Source: Camellia lanceoleosa (Eukaryota; Streptophyta; Magnoliopsida; Ericales; Theaceae). Taken from it: a stretch of DNA of 64,000 nucleotides. The notes below the pieces were generated by a model. It did not search any database and was not told where the DNA came from. It saw nothing but the letters and a program-made list of their open reading frames with translations. The stretch covers positions 129,050,200 through 129,114,199 of the forward strand of contig CM045770.1 in the NCBI GenBank assembly GCA_025200525.1, given 5' to 3'. Position numbers and translations under genes: made by a program. Shown piece by piece: positions 11,507-21,120 of the stretch (within the stretch, counting starts at the first letter, position 1; each line of letters opens with the position of its first letter).

Positions 11507-12792
11507 TCAGGTGTTCCTACGTCCTCTCCTAGAGCTGGTCGAAGTCTCTGATACCAAGCTGGGCTCAATCTGTGCCTCTTCATTGAGCCAATCTAAGCAC
11601 TCATTAGAGAGGGTGCAACTAAAAGTGGGAGTGGGGGCCAGAAGTTCTCTTGTCCTCCATGCTACAGCATACCGAGCTAGCTGCGCGCCTCGGACCGGAA
11701 ATGTAGCGGGGTACTCAATCCCCTCCTCTGGGCAAGTCTGATCATGTCCGAACTGGCGCCGGAACCGGAACAGAAAGTAAAACACACAATGTGTCAGGCC
11801 AATCAACTGGATCACAGGCTGACAGGTCATGCTGTAGCTTATTGCCGGTAAATTGAGCCAAGGGCAGCGCCAAACAATACGATCCGCGGACAAATTGTAC
11901 ATCTAGTTGCACCACTATCCTTCATCCGGAGCATCGACTATACGTCATCGGGAGAAATAGCTACGAGCTGAATATGCCGGACATGAGTCCACAACTCTCA
12001 ACTTGTCCATCAACCACACCTGGGGAGGGATGAAAAATGAGAGAATAAAGAATAGAGAGGTGTACATTGAGAGAAAAAGTGAGAAGAAGGTTTTGAGAGG
12101 AAAATTGAGCCTGAGGGCCAAGTGATGTGAGCAATATATGTGAGATGGGATGGGAAACATTACCTGCAATAGTAGTGGACTCCCTACAAACCTAGCCGTC
12201 TCCCGATGATGAAAAGCATCCAAGCCTATCAATGTCTCGGCCAATGTCATGGTAATGCAACTTTTGCCCTCTCTCAAGCCCTCAGCAACCTCAATCAAAC
12301 GAGTGCTAAACCCGCCAGAGCCTGGGGCTAGCAAAAATGAGATAGCATGCACAAGCAAAGTGCATGTCGTCGATAACCCTGCCAATGATGGTCGCCGCGG
12401 TCACCAGTATCAGAAAACTGACAAACCAAGCTCAAAGTGTCCAATTCTCCATCATGAATCAATGACCGAGCGTCATGCACAGTAAGGCCGCACATCCGTC
12501 CTAAGGCTAGGACATGGCCGAACTGGAACTGAGGCAAGATTTCCTCGTCGTGCTCGGATTCCATTAAGGCTTGGAAATCCTCAAAAGTGGGACACATCTC
12601 TTGACCACCAAAACTAAAGACGTGTGTTACCGAAGTCCAAAACCTTGCCGCGGCATGGAGGAACGGAAAACGCAGCGGGGTGCGGCCCAGCGTGAATAGT
12701 GCATTTATGCCGAAACCCCCAAAATTTAGCCTCTCCAAGCCATCCAAGTTGGCAATCCAAGTTGTGAGATTTTGGGCAAGAAACTCTTCCAT
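11507..12792 (-). pseudogene. Antisense DUF7745-like gene, copy A, one intron
   Basis: Function is unknown. I recognise the domain by resemblance to plant DUF7745-type proteins, from memory. The start used is MEEFLAQ at 12792 (MHQ is three codons upstream). Landmarks in order are RFW..VTHVFSFGGQEMCPTFEDFQ, LIEVAEGLREGKSC and LAETLIGLDAFH, then SPLLLQ | VWLMDKLRVV across an intron at 12020-12163 (144 bp, GT-AG on the minus strand), and a C-terminal PEEGIEYPATFPVRGAQLA. A one-base loss near 12335 shifts the frame, and stops occur near 11900. The same gene is in B and C. It has no retroviral counterpart and runs against gag-pol. Confidence 0.72.
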
Positions 12793-13613
12793 TTGGTGCA
12801 AATCAGTGTTGAAATGAGGAAAACTACGAAGCTAAGGCTTTTGTAGAAGATAAGGTGTTGAGTGAAAGACATGTGTCAACATTCTGGAGGTGCTTGCCAT
12901 TTTTGGCCGATCGGCCAAAAATGGTGCCGACCGACCATCCCTTTTGGCCGATCGGCTAAAAATGTTGGCCGATGGCCATTTACTGTGGCCAGTGACCTCT
13001 CCCTTTGGCCGATGGCCTTTGCTTTTGTTCTTTGAGCTGAATAAATAATAAACATGCTGAGAATTGGTGACTGGTTCCACTTCCAATGCCTTTCGGTGAT
13101 GATTTTGCGAAGTCGCGCCGATTACTGCAACTTGTTTATCGAATTGTTGTACTCTTGCTTATTGAGTTGTATTTTACATTCTTTAAGTCTTTGCTTTGCT
13201 TATCAAGTTGTATTTACACTTGGTTAGCTTATCGAGTTCTTTGCTTTGCTTATCGAGTTGTTTTTGTTGTTAGTCGGTTCACTACCTGATTATTACGATG
13301 CAAGTGCTTAATTTTCAAACAAAAGTTCAATATCATTTACATTGTTGTGTAATGCGATGCGATGCGATACGATACATAAAATGTACAAATGTAACACTTT
13401 TTGAACAAAACAACTGTTTCATTTCATCATACGTCTTTTGCAAAAAATACAGAGTTTTGAGAAAGTAAAACCTGCCTGAGGCAGTACAATGTGCTCAAAC
13501 TACCAGTAAAAAGAAAAGTAAAGCAAAAAAAAAGAGCACAAAAAATAACAAAATGTCTGAGTAGAGTGAAGAAAAGAAAAAGCAGCAGAATGTTTGGATC
13601 AATATTGATGGCC
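12793..13613. other. Intergenic segment between the two antisense genes, copy A
   Basis: No gene. On the minus strand this is upstream of the DUF7745-like gene and downstream of the PMD gene. It contains a ~50-bp conserved 5' untranslated part (12793-12870), the phased palindrome array (12905-13024), five or six copies of a degenerate GCTTATCGAGTTGT repeat (13135-13265), a small GCGAT microsatellite (13354-13373) and A-rich sequence. Equivalents are at 24382-25080 and 49727-50503. Confidence 0.65.
12905..13024 (-). promoter_or_regulatory. Phased GGCCGATCGGCC array upstream of the antisense DUF7745-like gene, copy A
   Basis: Six units start with GGCCGATCGGCC or a variant and are spaced 20, 21, 21, 20 and 20 bp. 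Units nearest the gene are perfect or near-perfect palindromes; distal units decay to GGCCGATGGCC and GGCCAGTGACC. The array ends about 110 bp upstream of the start codon. No TATA box is obvious between them. The spacing near two helical turns suggests sites on one face of the DNA. Confidence 0.6.
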
Positions 13614-16600
13614 TCAAATGCGGGAGTCGGTCCTAGTCCTCTTCCTGGACGAGGGTCTAGGGTCACCACCGCCATCTCCATAGTCAGAATCTGAACTGTC
13701 TCCAGCCTCGCCCTGGGATGACGCCGCCTCTCCCTGGGACGACGCCGCCTCTTTATCAGAATCATCGGGGGAGGGCTCTCACGAACTGCTCTCAGCACGG
13801 GTGCGCCTATGTCTGCCTCGACAGCGGATAGTCATCCTCCGCCTAACTCCCCCTCCTCCTTGAGCAGGAACAAATGGTCTAGCTGGAGTACCTCCCGTGG
13901 CTGGAATCTGGAATGGGGCTTGAAAAGGACAAATGGCAAATGCATCAGTTATGCTACGCAAAGTAGAGTATGAATACTGAATACAAGTGTATGAGTACAG
14001 TGTATGAACGCTGTGAGTAATATATCAGTACAGAATGCAATGTATGAGTATAGTGTATAAATGTCGTGAGTGACGCTGTGAACAGTATATAGGTTACAGT
14101 GTATCAGTGCCGTGAGTGCTGTTTATCAGGTGCCATATCGACAATGTGGTATATCAGATTATGTATGAAACAGATTAGGCGAAGCTTGAGACTACAGTTA
14201 AAAGAACTTACTGGGATATTGTAGATGGTCAACAAGTCGATGCTCCTCTGCAACATCTCTATCGCTGAGGCCGTCAACTCCAAGGACTGGCAAGTGTACT
14301 CGACGGAAGCCTGCAAAAGTGTTGAAGTCATTAGTATTCTGCAAGGTATCAAATGAATTGAAATGACTGTACATAATGCAAAGTGTGGTAGTACATACCG
14401 GGGTCGAGCCATAGACTCCGACAAGCTCATGATCAGCCGGTGAAAGAGTGAAGGGGATCTAATAAGTCTCCCCATCCTGCCCTCGGCATGTGATCGTCGT
14501 AGGCAGCTTTGGCCATCTAGCTCCCTGCTCCCTCCGGGACCCACTCCTACCTCGGGCCGGAGGTGCCCTCGGTGCCCCTGCTCCTGCTGCTGGCGCCGCT
14601 GGCCTCTCTCGCTCAGCTCGACGAGCACCAGTCAAAGGCCGCATGATATAAGCCTGGATGTACTCGGCGTAGTCACCCTCATCCCTAAAAGGCTCAGAGT
14701 CCCAGCCAATCGTATAATCCATCATCTCTTTAAAGGTGTACCTCTCGGTATGCCTCATATGGGAAGGAGCTGGACTCTGAACTATCTGCTCCGGCAAGCA
14801 AAGGGTCTGGCGCAAGAAACACTCGCCCAGGTACCAAGCCCAATAGATTGGGCCCTCCAGTAGAATCCTGAATCGGGTAGTCCCCCGAGCACCTGCATAC
14901 TGATCTCTGACTGTCTCAAGCAACGGAGCCCAGGGCTGCCAAGTGATCTGCAAATGATATACAGTTTGTTATCTACTGTTGAATGTATAATGCAAAGCGA
15001 AGCTTAAGTGAACTGTAAAGTTTGAAATAGCTCTGCGGTGGTGATGGTGTCAAAGTATCGGTGGAAGAACAAGAAGGACTCCCGTGGCCTCCGCTCGCAC
15101 CTCACATCGAAACGGTGAGAGAATGGAACGCCGAGGGGGATCTCCTCGTCCAGCACTGAGGTGAGCCTAGGAAAGTAGGCGTACACCCACAAATACAGAG
15201 TATGACAGGGCAAACATCAGTATGCTTATCAGATAAAGCAAAATGCAAAATAAAGCAGAAATCACGTAAGCGATTGTGCGATGGCAGATTGTGTGCGCGA
15301 TGTATCGTTATGCTGAGATAGTATAAAGCAGAAATGTGAAGCAAAAAGGGAAAGTGTACCTCCCAGGCTTGCCAGTATCCTCCGAGCAGGTGTCTGCTAC
15401 GCATGGGAAGATGAGCTCATATATCCATAGAGAGTGGCTAAGCCTGCGCCACCCTAGTCATAGCCGCGGATCCGCATCATGTCCACAAGTGCGCTCAGTA
15501 GGTAAAGGGCGACGGTGTTTGCCCAATCGACAAAGAGCATGGTCCCCAATAGAAACATGATGAAGCCACGAGTATACTGCTCCTCCTCCTCCTCCTGAGT
15601 ATTAGGCGCCTGGATCCAGAAGTGATCCTCGAACCATGACTACCTCACAAATCCTGCCCGGGCAAGAGGTGGTTGAGTGCCAAGCAAGTATAGCTGAGCG
15701 GCGTCCCACTCGTCCATATCTGTATCAAAGGGGATCGGATCACCCCCTACTCTGTGGCCTATGAGCATGGAGAAGTCAAAGGGAGTCATCGTCATCTCCC
15801 TAGTGGCAGAAAGGTGGAAGGAGTCGGTGGTGTCTCACCACCTCTCCACCAAAGCAGCAAGAAAGGGCCTGCTCGCAGTGAGGCGCGAGAGTCCCATGCA
15901 GAAGGTTCCAAAGCTGGCTCGGTCGACAATATGACGGACCGCGTCGGGCAGCTCCATATACCAACCTCGGGCGACAATGTTCCCATACCCCTGGAAGGCA
16001 TGGAAATCTCCCTGTGTTCAAAATAAACAGTTACGAAGTAGTGTTAGAAATACAGTGTTGAATACGTTCAGAATTGATGAGAATGCAGTGTGTGTGCATG
16101 GGTTCGAGTCTACACAGATATCGGGTGTGGGTGTGCTCACAGTGAACTACAGCATATGATGTATCAGTGTGTTTGAATTGATCAGTTGAGAATGCAGTGT
16201 GTCTGCATGTGTCTGAGTCTACATAGATATCGGGTGTGGGTGTGCTCATAGTGAACTACAGCATATGATATATCAGTGTGTTTGAATTGTTCAGTTGAGA
16301 ATGCAGCATGTGTGCATGTGTTCAGATTTAAACAGACATCGGGTGTAGGTGTGCTCATAGTGAAATACAGCATGTGATGTATCAGTGCGTCTGGGTTAAG
16401 CAGTTAAAGAACAGAATCGACTATCGCAGTTATATGTTCTACATTGCAGAAAATAAAACAGAGGAAGAATATACCTCAGCGGCTCCATAAAACAGATGTG
16501 ACTCTGGCTCGTGCAACAAAAGCTCCAGTGGCGCGCCCCGCGCATAACTCCTAAAGTGGTTGATGCCATCGGGAGGCAACACATATATCGCCGGCCTATA

Positions 16601-16702
16601 AGTCGCCAGATCGAACGGCCGGATGCGGAGAGGTAAGAGCTCGACCTCGGGGTCCACGTCCATCTCTGGGGGAGTCTCACCACATGGAATGTCGTCAGCC
16701 AT
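13614..16702 (-). pseudogene. Antisense plant mobile domain (PMD) gene, copy A, six exons
   Basis: PMD proteins (aminotransferase-like plant mobile domain; Arabidopsis MAIN/MAIL relatives act in silencing and genome stability) are known both as genes and inside Ty3/gypsy elements. Exons on the minus strand: 16702-16475 (MADDIPCGETPPEMDVDPEV), 16011-15360 (GWYMELPDAVRHIV, LVERWWDTTDSFH, MTMTPFDFSML, GFIMFLLGTMLFVDWAN), 15192-15031, 14947-14399, 14310-14212, and 13919-13614 (arginine-rich, then acidic, ending RKRTRTDSRI). Sites are GT-AG except three lost here: the exon-3 acceptor (AG to AT), the exon-3 donor (GT to CT) and the exon-6 acceptor (AG to AA). In-frame stops in exon 2 and at exon 6 (CGG to TGA) make it a pseudogene. 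The RKR cluster could be a nuclear signal. Confidence 0.78.
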
Positions 16703-17035
16703 CTCAAAAGGAATGTGAAAATGGCCGAAAATGTGGAAAAAGGGCAAGAATGCGAAAGGTCAACCCAAAAGTCAACCCCAAGAGGATGAAAAATGAAAGA
16801 AAAGGTCGGAGTGTGGAAAAGGCACGAAAACCAAGTAAACCCAGGGGGAAACAAACCCCAAGTGGTGGAAACCAAGAAATAAACACCGAAAACTGAGTTT
16901 TATTCGGTTTAAAGTGTACGAAATGGGAAGGGTTTTGCGAATCGAACGACGGAAAAGGGTCGAAAACAAGAGGAAAACACGGATCGAGGGTTGGGAAATC
17001 ACCTAGAAAGAAAGAGGAATGTTTTTCGACCTTAG
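16703..17035 (-). other. 5' untranslated region of the antisense PMD gene, copy A
   Basis: No gene. The stretch is purine-rich on the plus strand. It contains a TTTTTCGAC stretch near 17020 and a GAGAAGTG boundary at 17036, which aligns with the point where the solo LTR entered copy B. An upstream ATG at 16747 extends the first exon in frame, but MADD at 16702 is preferred because C also has a Met there. Confidence 0.5.
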
Positions 17036-17222
17036 AGAAGTGAAGAAATGAGGTTTGGAACCCCATATTTAAAGACCCGTGGCCAAAGGACAAAACTGCC
17101 CCCGAAACTGCCATTTTTGGCCGGTCGGCCAAATTGTTAGCCGATCGGCTAAATATTTGGCCGATGAGCTCATTTAGTGGCCGATGGGTGGCCGGTGGCT
17201 TCCCATTGTGGTCAGTGAACCT
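17036..17222 (-). promoter_or_regulatory. Candidate antisense promoter of the PMD gene, copy A
   Basis: On the minus strand a phased array (17117-17215) is followed by TTTAAATA at 17073-17066, a TATA-like box in a conserved GGGTCTTTAAATATGGGG context, about 365 bp before the start codon. Array spacing is 20, 20, 20, 11 and 20 bp, with GGCCGGTCGGCC and AGCCGATCGGCT nearest the TATA. The same arrangement, including the 11-bp half unit, occurs at 32732-32900 and 59942-60112. Confidence 0.6.
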
Positions 17223-18269
17223 CCCACACCCTTGGTTGGGTCAATTATGTGGTTTGGGACCTTCATCTCTCAAGATAGTACAAGAAAGTACACTTTTGAA
17301 GCATAACCGGTCTTCGTGTTGATCTCGAACCGTGTCATCCGTGTAGGGCATTCGATGCGCGCGAGGTGTATCCTTTTCGTATCCTTTGGTACATTGCAAA
17401 ATTTAAGAATGGCTTTCGAGCATGTTGCATTACAATGTTTTGATAAGCGCGCTTGTTATGTGTCCTTTCGCTCTTGCATATTAGCATGCTACATCTTGCT
17501 TTCGAGTTGCATCTCAACATCATGAATGACATGCCTTTACCATGCTTCCGTTGAATATATGCCTCTCTCCCTTCTCGCATTGTTACACACATTGTATGCG
17601 TTGTCGCGTATGCTTTACTTACATGTGTTTATGCACCTTATCGCATTGTTACACATATTGTATGCATTGTCGTGTATGCTTTACTTACATGTGTTTATGC
17701 ACCTTATCGCATTGTTACACACATTGTATGCGTTGTCGCGTATGCTTTACTTACATGTGTTTATGCCCTCCTCGCATTGTTATGCTTGTTTCAAATTGCA
17801 TTGTTATGCATCCCACTCGGCTTGCGTTGTCGCGCATGCCCTCCTCGCATTGTTATGCGTACACTTAGGTTGCATTGTCATGCACCCCTTACTTACGTTG
17901 TCACGCATGTTTTAACTTGCATTGTCATATTTGTTTCAGTTGCATTGTCATGCACCACCTTACTAGTGTTGTCACACACACTTGTTGCATTGTCATATAC
18001 CTCTTTACTTACGTTGTCACGCACGTCTTGCTCGCATTGTTATGCGTACACTTAGGTTGCATTGTTAGGTACCCCTTACATGCATTGTTATACCCTACTT
18101 GCATTGTTATACTCGTGTTTATCTCATATTGAAATGATTTCTTCATCGAACGATTGAAAATGTGTTTCTACTATATTGTACTTGTTGAATTTCTTTCTTT
18201 TGCAGGCACGATATTGTGTGTACGGTTCATTCAAGAGTTAGGTTCGGTTTAGTTCTACCGTACCTCTTT
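17223..18269 (+). other. Tail of element A with TTGCAT/ATGC-rich sequence
   Basis: No gene. It begins with a conserved stretch around TGTATCCTTTTCGTATCCTT (17364). From about 17450 to 18120 it is dominated by short ATGC/TTGCATTG repeats, including a 66-bp triplicate. A conserved block around 18176-18230 (TTCTTTCTTTTGCAGGCACG, then TGTACGGTTCATTCA) recurs at 33510, 54490 and 60720. The long ORFs here come from repeats and are not conserved. Confidence 0.6.
17576..17772 (+). repeat. 66-bp tandem repeat, three units
   Basis: Units start at 17576, 17642 and 17708 with CGCATTGTTACACA. Units 1 and 3 are almost identical and unit 2 differs at a few bases. Each holds ATGCGTTGTCGCGTATGC. The other element copies do not have this exact array, so it is a recent local amplification. 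Confidence 0.85.
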
Positions 18270-19320
18270 TCTCCACTCGCGTGCCGCGTTTGGACGTACC
18301 CCTTTCTCCACTCGCGTGCCGCGTTTGGACATACCCCCTTTCTCCACTCACGTGCTGCGTTTGGACGTACCCCTTTCTCCACTCGCGTGCCGCGTTTGGA
18401 CGTACCCCTTTCTCCACCCGCCTGCTGCATTTAGTCGTACCCTTTCTCTACTCGCGTGGCGCGTTTGGGCGTACCCCTTTCTCCACTCGCGTGCCGCGTT
18501 TGGACGTACCCTTTTCTCCACTCGCATGCTGCGTTTGGACGTACCCTTTCTCCACCCGCGTGCCGCATTTGGACGTAACCTTTCTCCACTCGCGTACCGC
18601 ATTTGGACGTGCCCCTTTTCTCTACTCGCGTGCCGCGTTTGGACGTATCCTTTCTCCACTCGCGTGCCGCATTTGGATTTACCCTTTCTCCACACGCGTG
18701 CCGCGTTTGGATGTGCCCTTTCTCCACTCGTGTGCCGCGTTTGGACGTACCCCTTTCTCGACTTGCGTGCCACGTTTGGACGTACCCCTTTTTCTCCACT
18801 CGGGTGCCGTGTTTGGACGTACCCTTTCTCCACTCGCGTGCCGCGTTTGGACGTACCCTTTCTCCACTCTTGTGCCGCGTTTGGACATACCCCTTTTCTC
18901 CACTCGCATGCTGCGTTTGGACATACCCTTTCTCCACTCGCGTGCCGCGTTTGGACATACCTTTTCTCCACTCGCGTGCCGCATTTGGACGTACCCCTTT
19001 TCTCTACTCGCGTGCCGCGTTTGGATGTACCCTTTCTCCACTCGCGTGCCGCGTTTGGACGTACCCCTTTCTTGACTCGCATGCCGCTTTTGGACGTACC
19101 CCTTTCTCCACTTGCGTGCTGCGTTTGGACGTACCCCTTTTCTCCACTCGCGTGCCACGTTTGAACATACCCCTTTTCTCCACTCGCGTGCCGTCTTTGG
19201 ACGTACCCTTTCTCCACTCGCGTGCCGCGTTTGGACGTACCCCTTTCTCCACTCGTGTGCCGCGTTTGGACATACCCTTTCTTTACTCGCGTGCGGCGTT
19301 TGGACGTACCCCTCTCCTCT
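18270..19320 (+). repeat. ~35-bp minisatellite of element A tail
   Basis: About 30 head-to-tail copies of a 34-36-bp unit with core CTCGCGTGCCGCGTTTGGAC followed by GTACCCCTTTCTCCA. Variation is mostly C/T and G/A. Both strands lack stops over hundreds of codons because the unit has none, not because it is coding. Two copies of a related ~42-bp unit (GTGTGCCACGCTGAGAG) follow to 19434. The array lies where B and C have unrelated arrays. Confidence 0.92.
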
Positions 19321-19430
19321 CGCATTTGGCACGCGTTTACATGACTGTATTTTCTTGCACAGTCCCTTTCCTCTCATACGTGTGCCACACTGAGAGATGC
19401 TCTCTTCCCTCTCATGCGTGTGCCACGCTG

Positions 19431-19434
19431 AGAG
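19431..19434. other. Fusion junction between elements A and B
   Basis: The minisatellite-like sequence (CCACGCTGAGAG) passes directly into reverse transcriptase sequence (AGAGGTCACCAAG), sharing AGAG. A's 3' LTR and B's 5' LTR, leader, gag, protease and RT start are absent, as expected from a deletion joined at 4 bp of microhomology. Confidence 0.7.
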
Positions 19435-20668
19435 GTCACCAAGTAGATTGATGCAAGGTTTCTACTAGTATCTGAGTATCCTACTTGGTTGGCCAATATT
19501 GTTCCCGTGCCAAAAAAAGATGGCAGAATTTGTGTGTGTGTAGATTTCAGAGATCTGAATAAAGCCAGTCTGAAGGACTTTCCTTTACCGCACATCGACG
19601 AATTGTTAGACTTCACCGCAAGCCATGCTTTGCTCTCCGTTATGGATGGGTTTTCGGGGTACAACTAGATTTTGATGGCACCTGAAGACAAGGAGAAGAT
19701 TGCCTTCACCACGTCATAGGGAACCTACTGCTATAGGGTGATGCTGTTCGGTCTAAAAAATACTGGGGCTACTTATCAATAGGCTGCAACCATGATCTTG
19801 CACGATATGATCCATGAGGAGGTTGAGGTGTATGCGGACGACATGATTGTCAAGTCCAAGGAAAGCGAGGGCCAATACACCGCCTTGAAGAAATTTTTCC
19901 AACGGATCAGAGAGTATCGGTTGCAACTGAATCCTCACAAATGTACTTTTGGTGTTACGGGGAAAATCTTTGGGGTTCTTGATCGAGCGAGGGGCATTGA
20001 GGTTGATCCTTCCAAAATTAAGGCCATACTAAATTGCTACCACCAAGGACTAAAAAGGTGGTGCAAGGCTTTCTTGGTAAAGTGCAATTCATAAGACGGT
20101 TTATCGCAAAATTAACCTTGACTTGTGAACCACTATTTGGTCTCTTGAAGAAAGGAAAGAAATTCCAATGGGATGACCGATGCCAAGTTGCTTTTGAGCA
20201 AATCAAGCAGTATCTACAGAACCCACCCGTGTTGTCACCGCCAGAGCCGGGGAAGCCGTTCATTTAGTACCTGTCAGTAACCGACACGACAATGGGCTGC
20301 ATGCTTGCGTAAGAATCTGAAGATAGAGTGGAGAAGGCCATCTATTACCTGAGCAAGAAGATACTGGAATATGAGACCCGTTACACTCTGCTCGAGAAGG
20401 ATTGTTTGGCCTTGGTATGGGCTACCAGGAAGTTGAGGCACTACCTGTTAACTCACTCTGTAATTCTGGTTTCAAGATTAGATCCCATGAAATATCTCTT
20501 TGAGAAACCATCACTTACGGGTAGGCTAGCCCGTTGGTTGCTTCTTCTCTCTGAATTCGATTTGAAGTACATGACTCGCAAGTTTGTGAAAGAGAGAGTG
20601 GTAGCGGAGTTCCTAGCCGATCACCCAGTGGAGGGAGATGAAGCAGTAAAGTATTTGTTCCCAGATTA
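19435..20668 (+). pseudogene. Reverse transcriptase (N-terminus missing) and RNase H, element B
   Basis: The frame begins at the EEVTK helix of RT and continues through SEYPTWLANIVPVPKKDGR, CVDFRDLNKAS and the catalytic box VYADDMIVKS (19830-19860), which keeps both Asp residues. TAG codons at 19666 (CAG in A), 19717 (TGG in A) and 19780 (CGG in A) interrupt it. A frame change follows near 20033, then the thumb KVQFIRRFIAKLTLTCEPLFG and the ancestral RNase H, with TAG at 20265 and TAA at 20310, ending near LADHPVEGDEAVKYLFPD. Confidence 0.88.
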
Positions 20669-21120
20669 GGCCATTTTGCAGGTCAAGGAAGAAATCTGGA
20701 CCATGTACTTTGATGAAGAGTCAAATCAGTATGGGTATGGGATAAGGGTGTTGTTGATAGCGCCCGACAATTCCCACATACCCTTAGCTTTCAAACTCCG
20801 ATTCAAGGTATCAAACAATGAAGCTGAGTATGAGGTGTGTATCACTGGCTTGGAAGCCGCCCTGGAACTAAGGGCAAAAAGGTTGGATGTCATTAGGGAC
20901 TCGAAGCTGGTTGTGTCTCAAGCGAAAGGAGATTGGAAGGTTAAGGAAGAAAAGATGAAAATCTATCACCAAACCCTAGATGTTTTGATTCTCAGGTTTG
21001 AGAAATTAACCTTCACACATCTGTTAAGAGAGAACAATAGGTTCGTTGGCACTTTATCAACACTATCTTCTATGACAGACATTCCTTTAGGAGTCTGGAT
21101 GCGTCCAATTATTATTGAAC
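20669..21120 (+). pseudogene. Archaeal-type RNase H, element B
   Basis: The domain reads MYFDEESNQYGYGI, NNEAEYEVCITGLEAALELR, IRDSKLVVSQAKGDWKVK and NNRFVGTLSTLSSM. The first Asp and the EYE Glu are present, but the Gly-Ala after the Asp and the last catalytic Asp (FADS in A) are replaced. The frame is open for about 150 codons, the longest intact stretch of pol in B. Confidence 0.83.

Larger units (their letters stand above)
1..19434 (+). mobile_element. Element A: Ty3/gypsy Tat/Ogre-type retrotransposon, 3' LTR missing
   Basis: In order this copy shows a partial type-I LTR, a tRNA-Arg-type primer site, a leader, gag, protease, reverse transcriptase, RNase H, archaeal-type RNase H, integrase, two minus-strand genes and a repeat-rich tail. 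The dual RNase H, very long LTR and long 3' region are the hallmarks of the Tat/Ogre lineage. No 3' LTR or polypurine tract follows the tail. The minisatellite at its end runs straight into the reverse transcriptase of element B. Coding frames are broken many times, so the copy is not autonomous. Confidence 0.9.

Noticed and set aside
12905..13024. Palindrome array read as a chance CpG island or simple restriction-type repeat
   Set aside because: Regular 20-21-bp steps, ordered decay from palindrome to half site, and recurrence at many promoter-like places are not expected from base composition. Kept as a finding.
17526..18132. Cysteine/histidine-rich ORFs in three plus frames
   Set aside because: Repeat-encoded (TTGCAT/TATGC) with no conservation in the other tails.
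18348..19325. Long overlapping ORFs on both strands (up to 325 codons), arginine-rich on the minus strand
   Set aside because: They lie wholly in the ~35-bp minisatellite, exist in several frames at once and have no start or context shared with B or C. The unit simply lacks stop codons.
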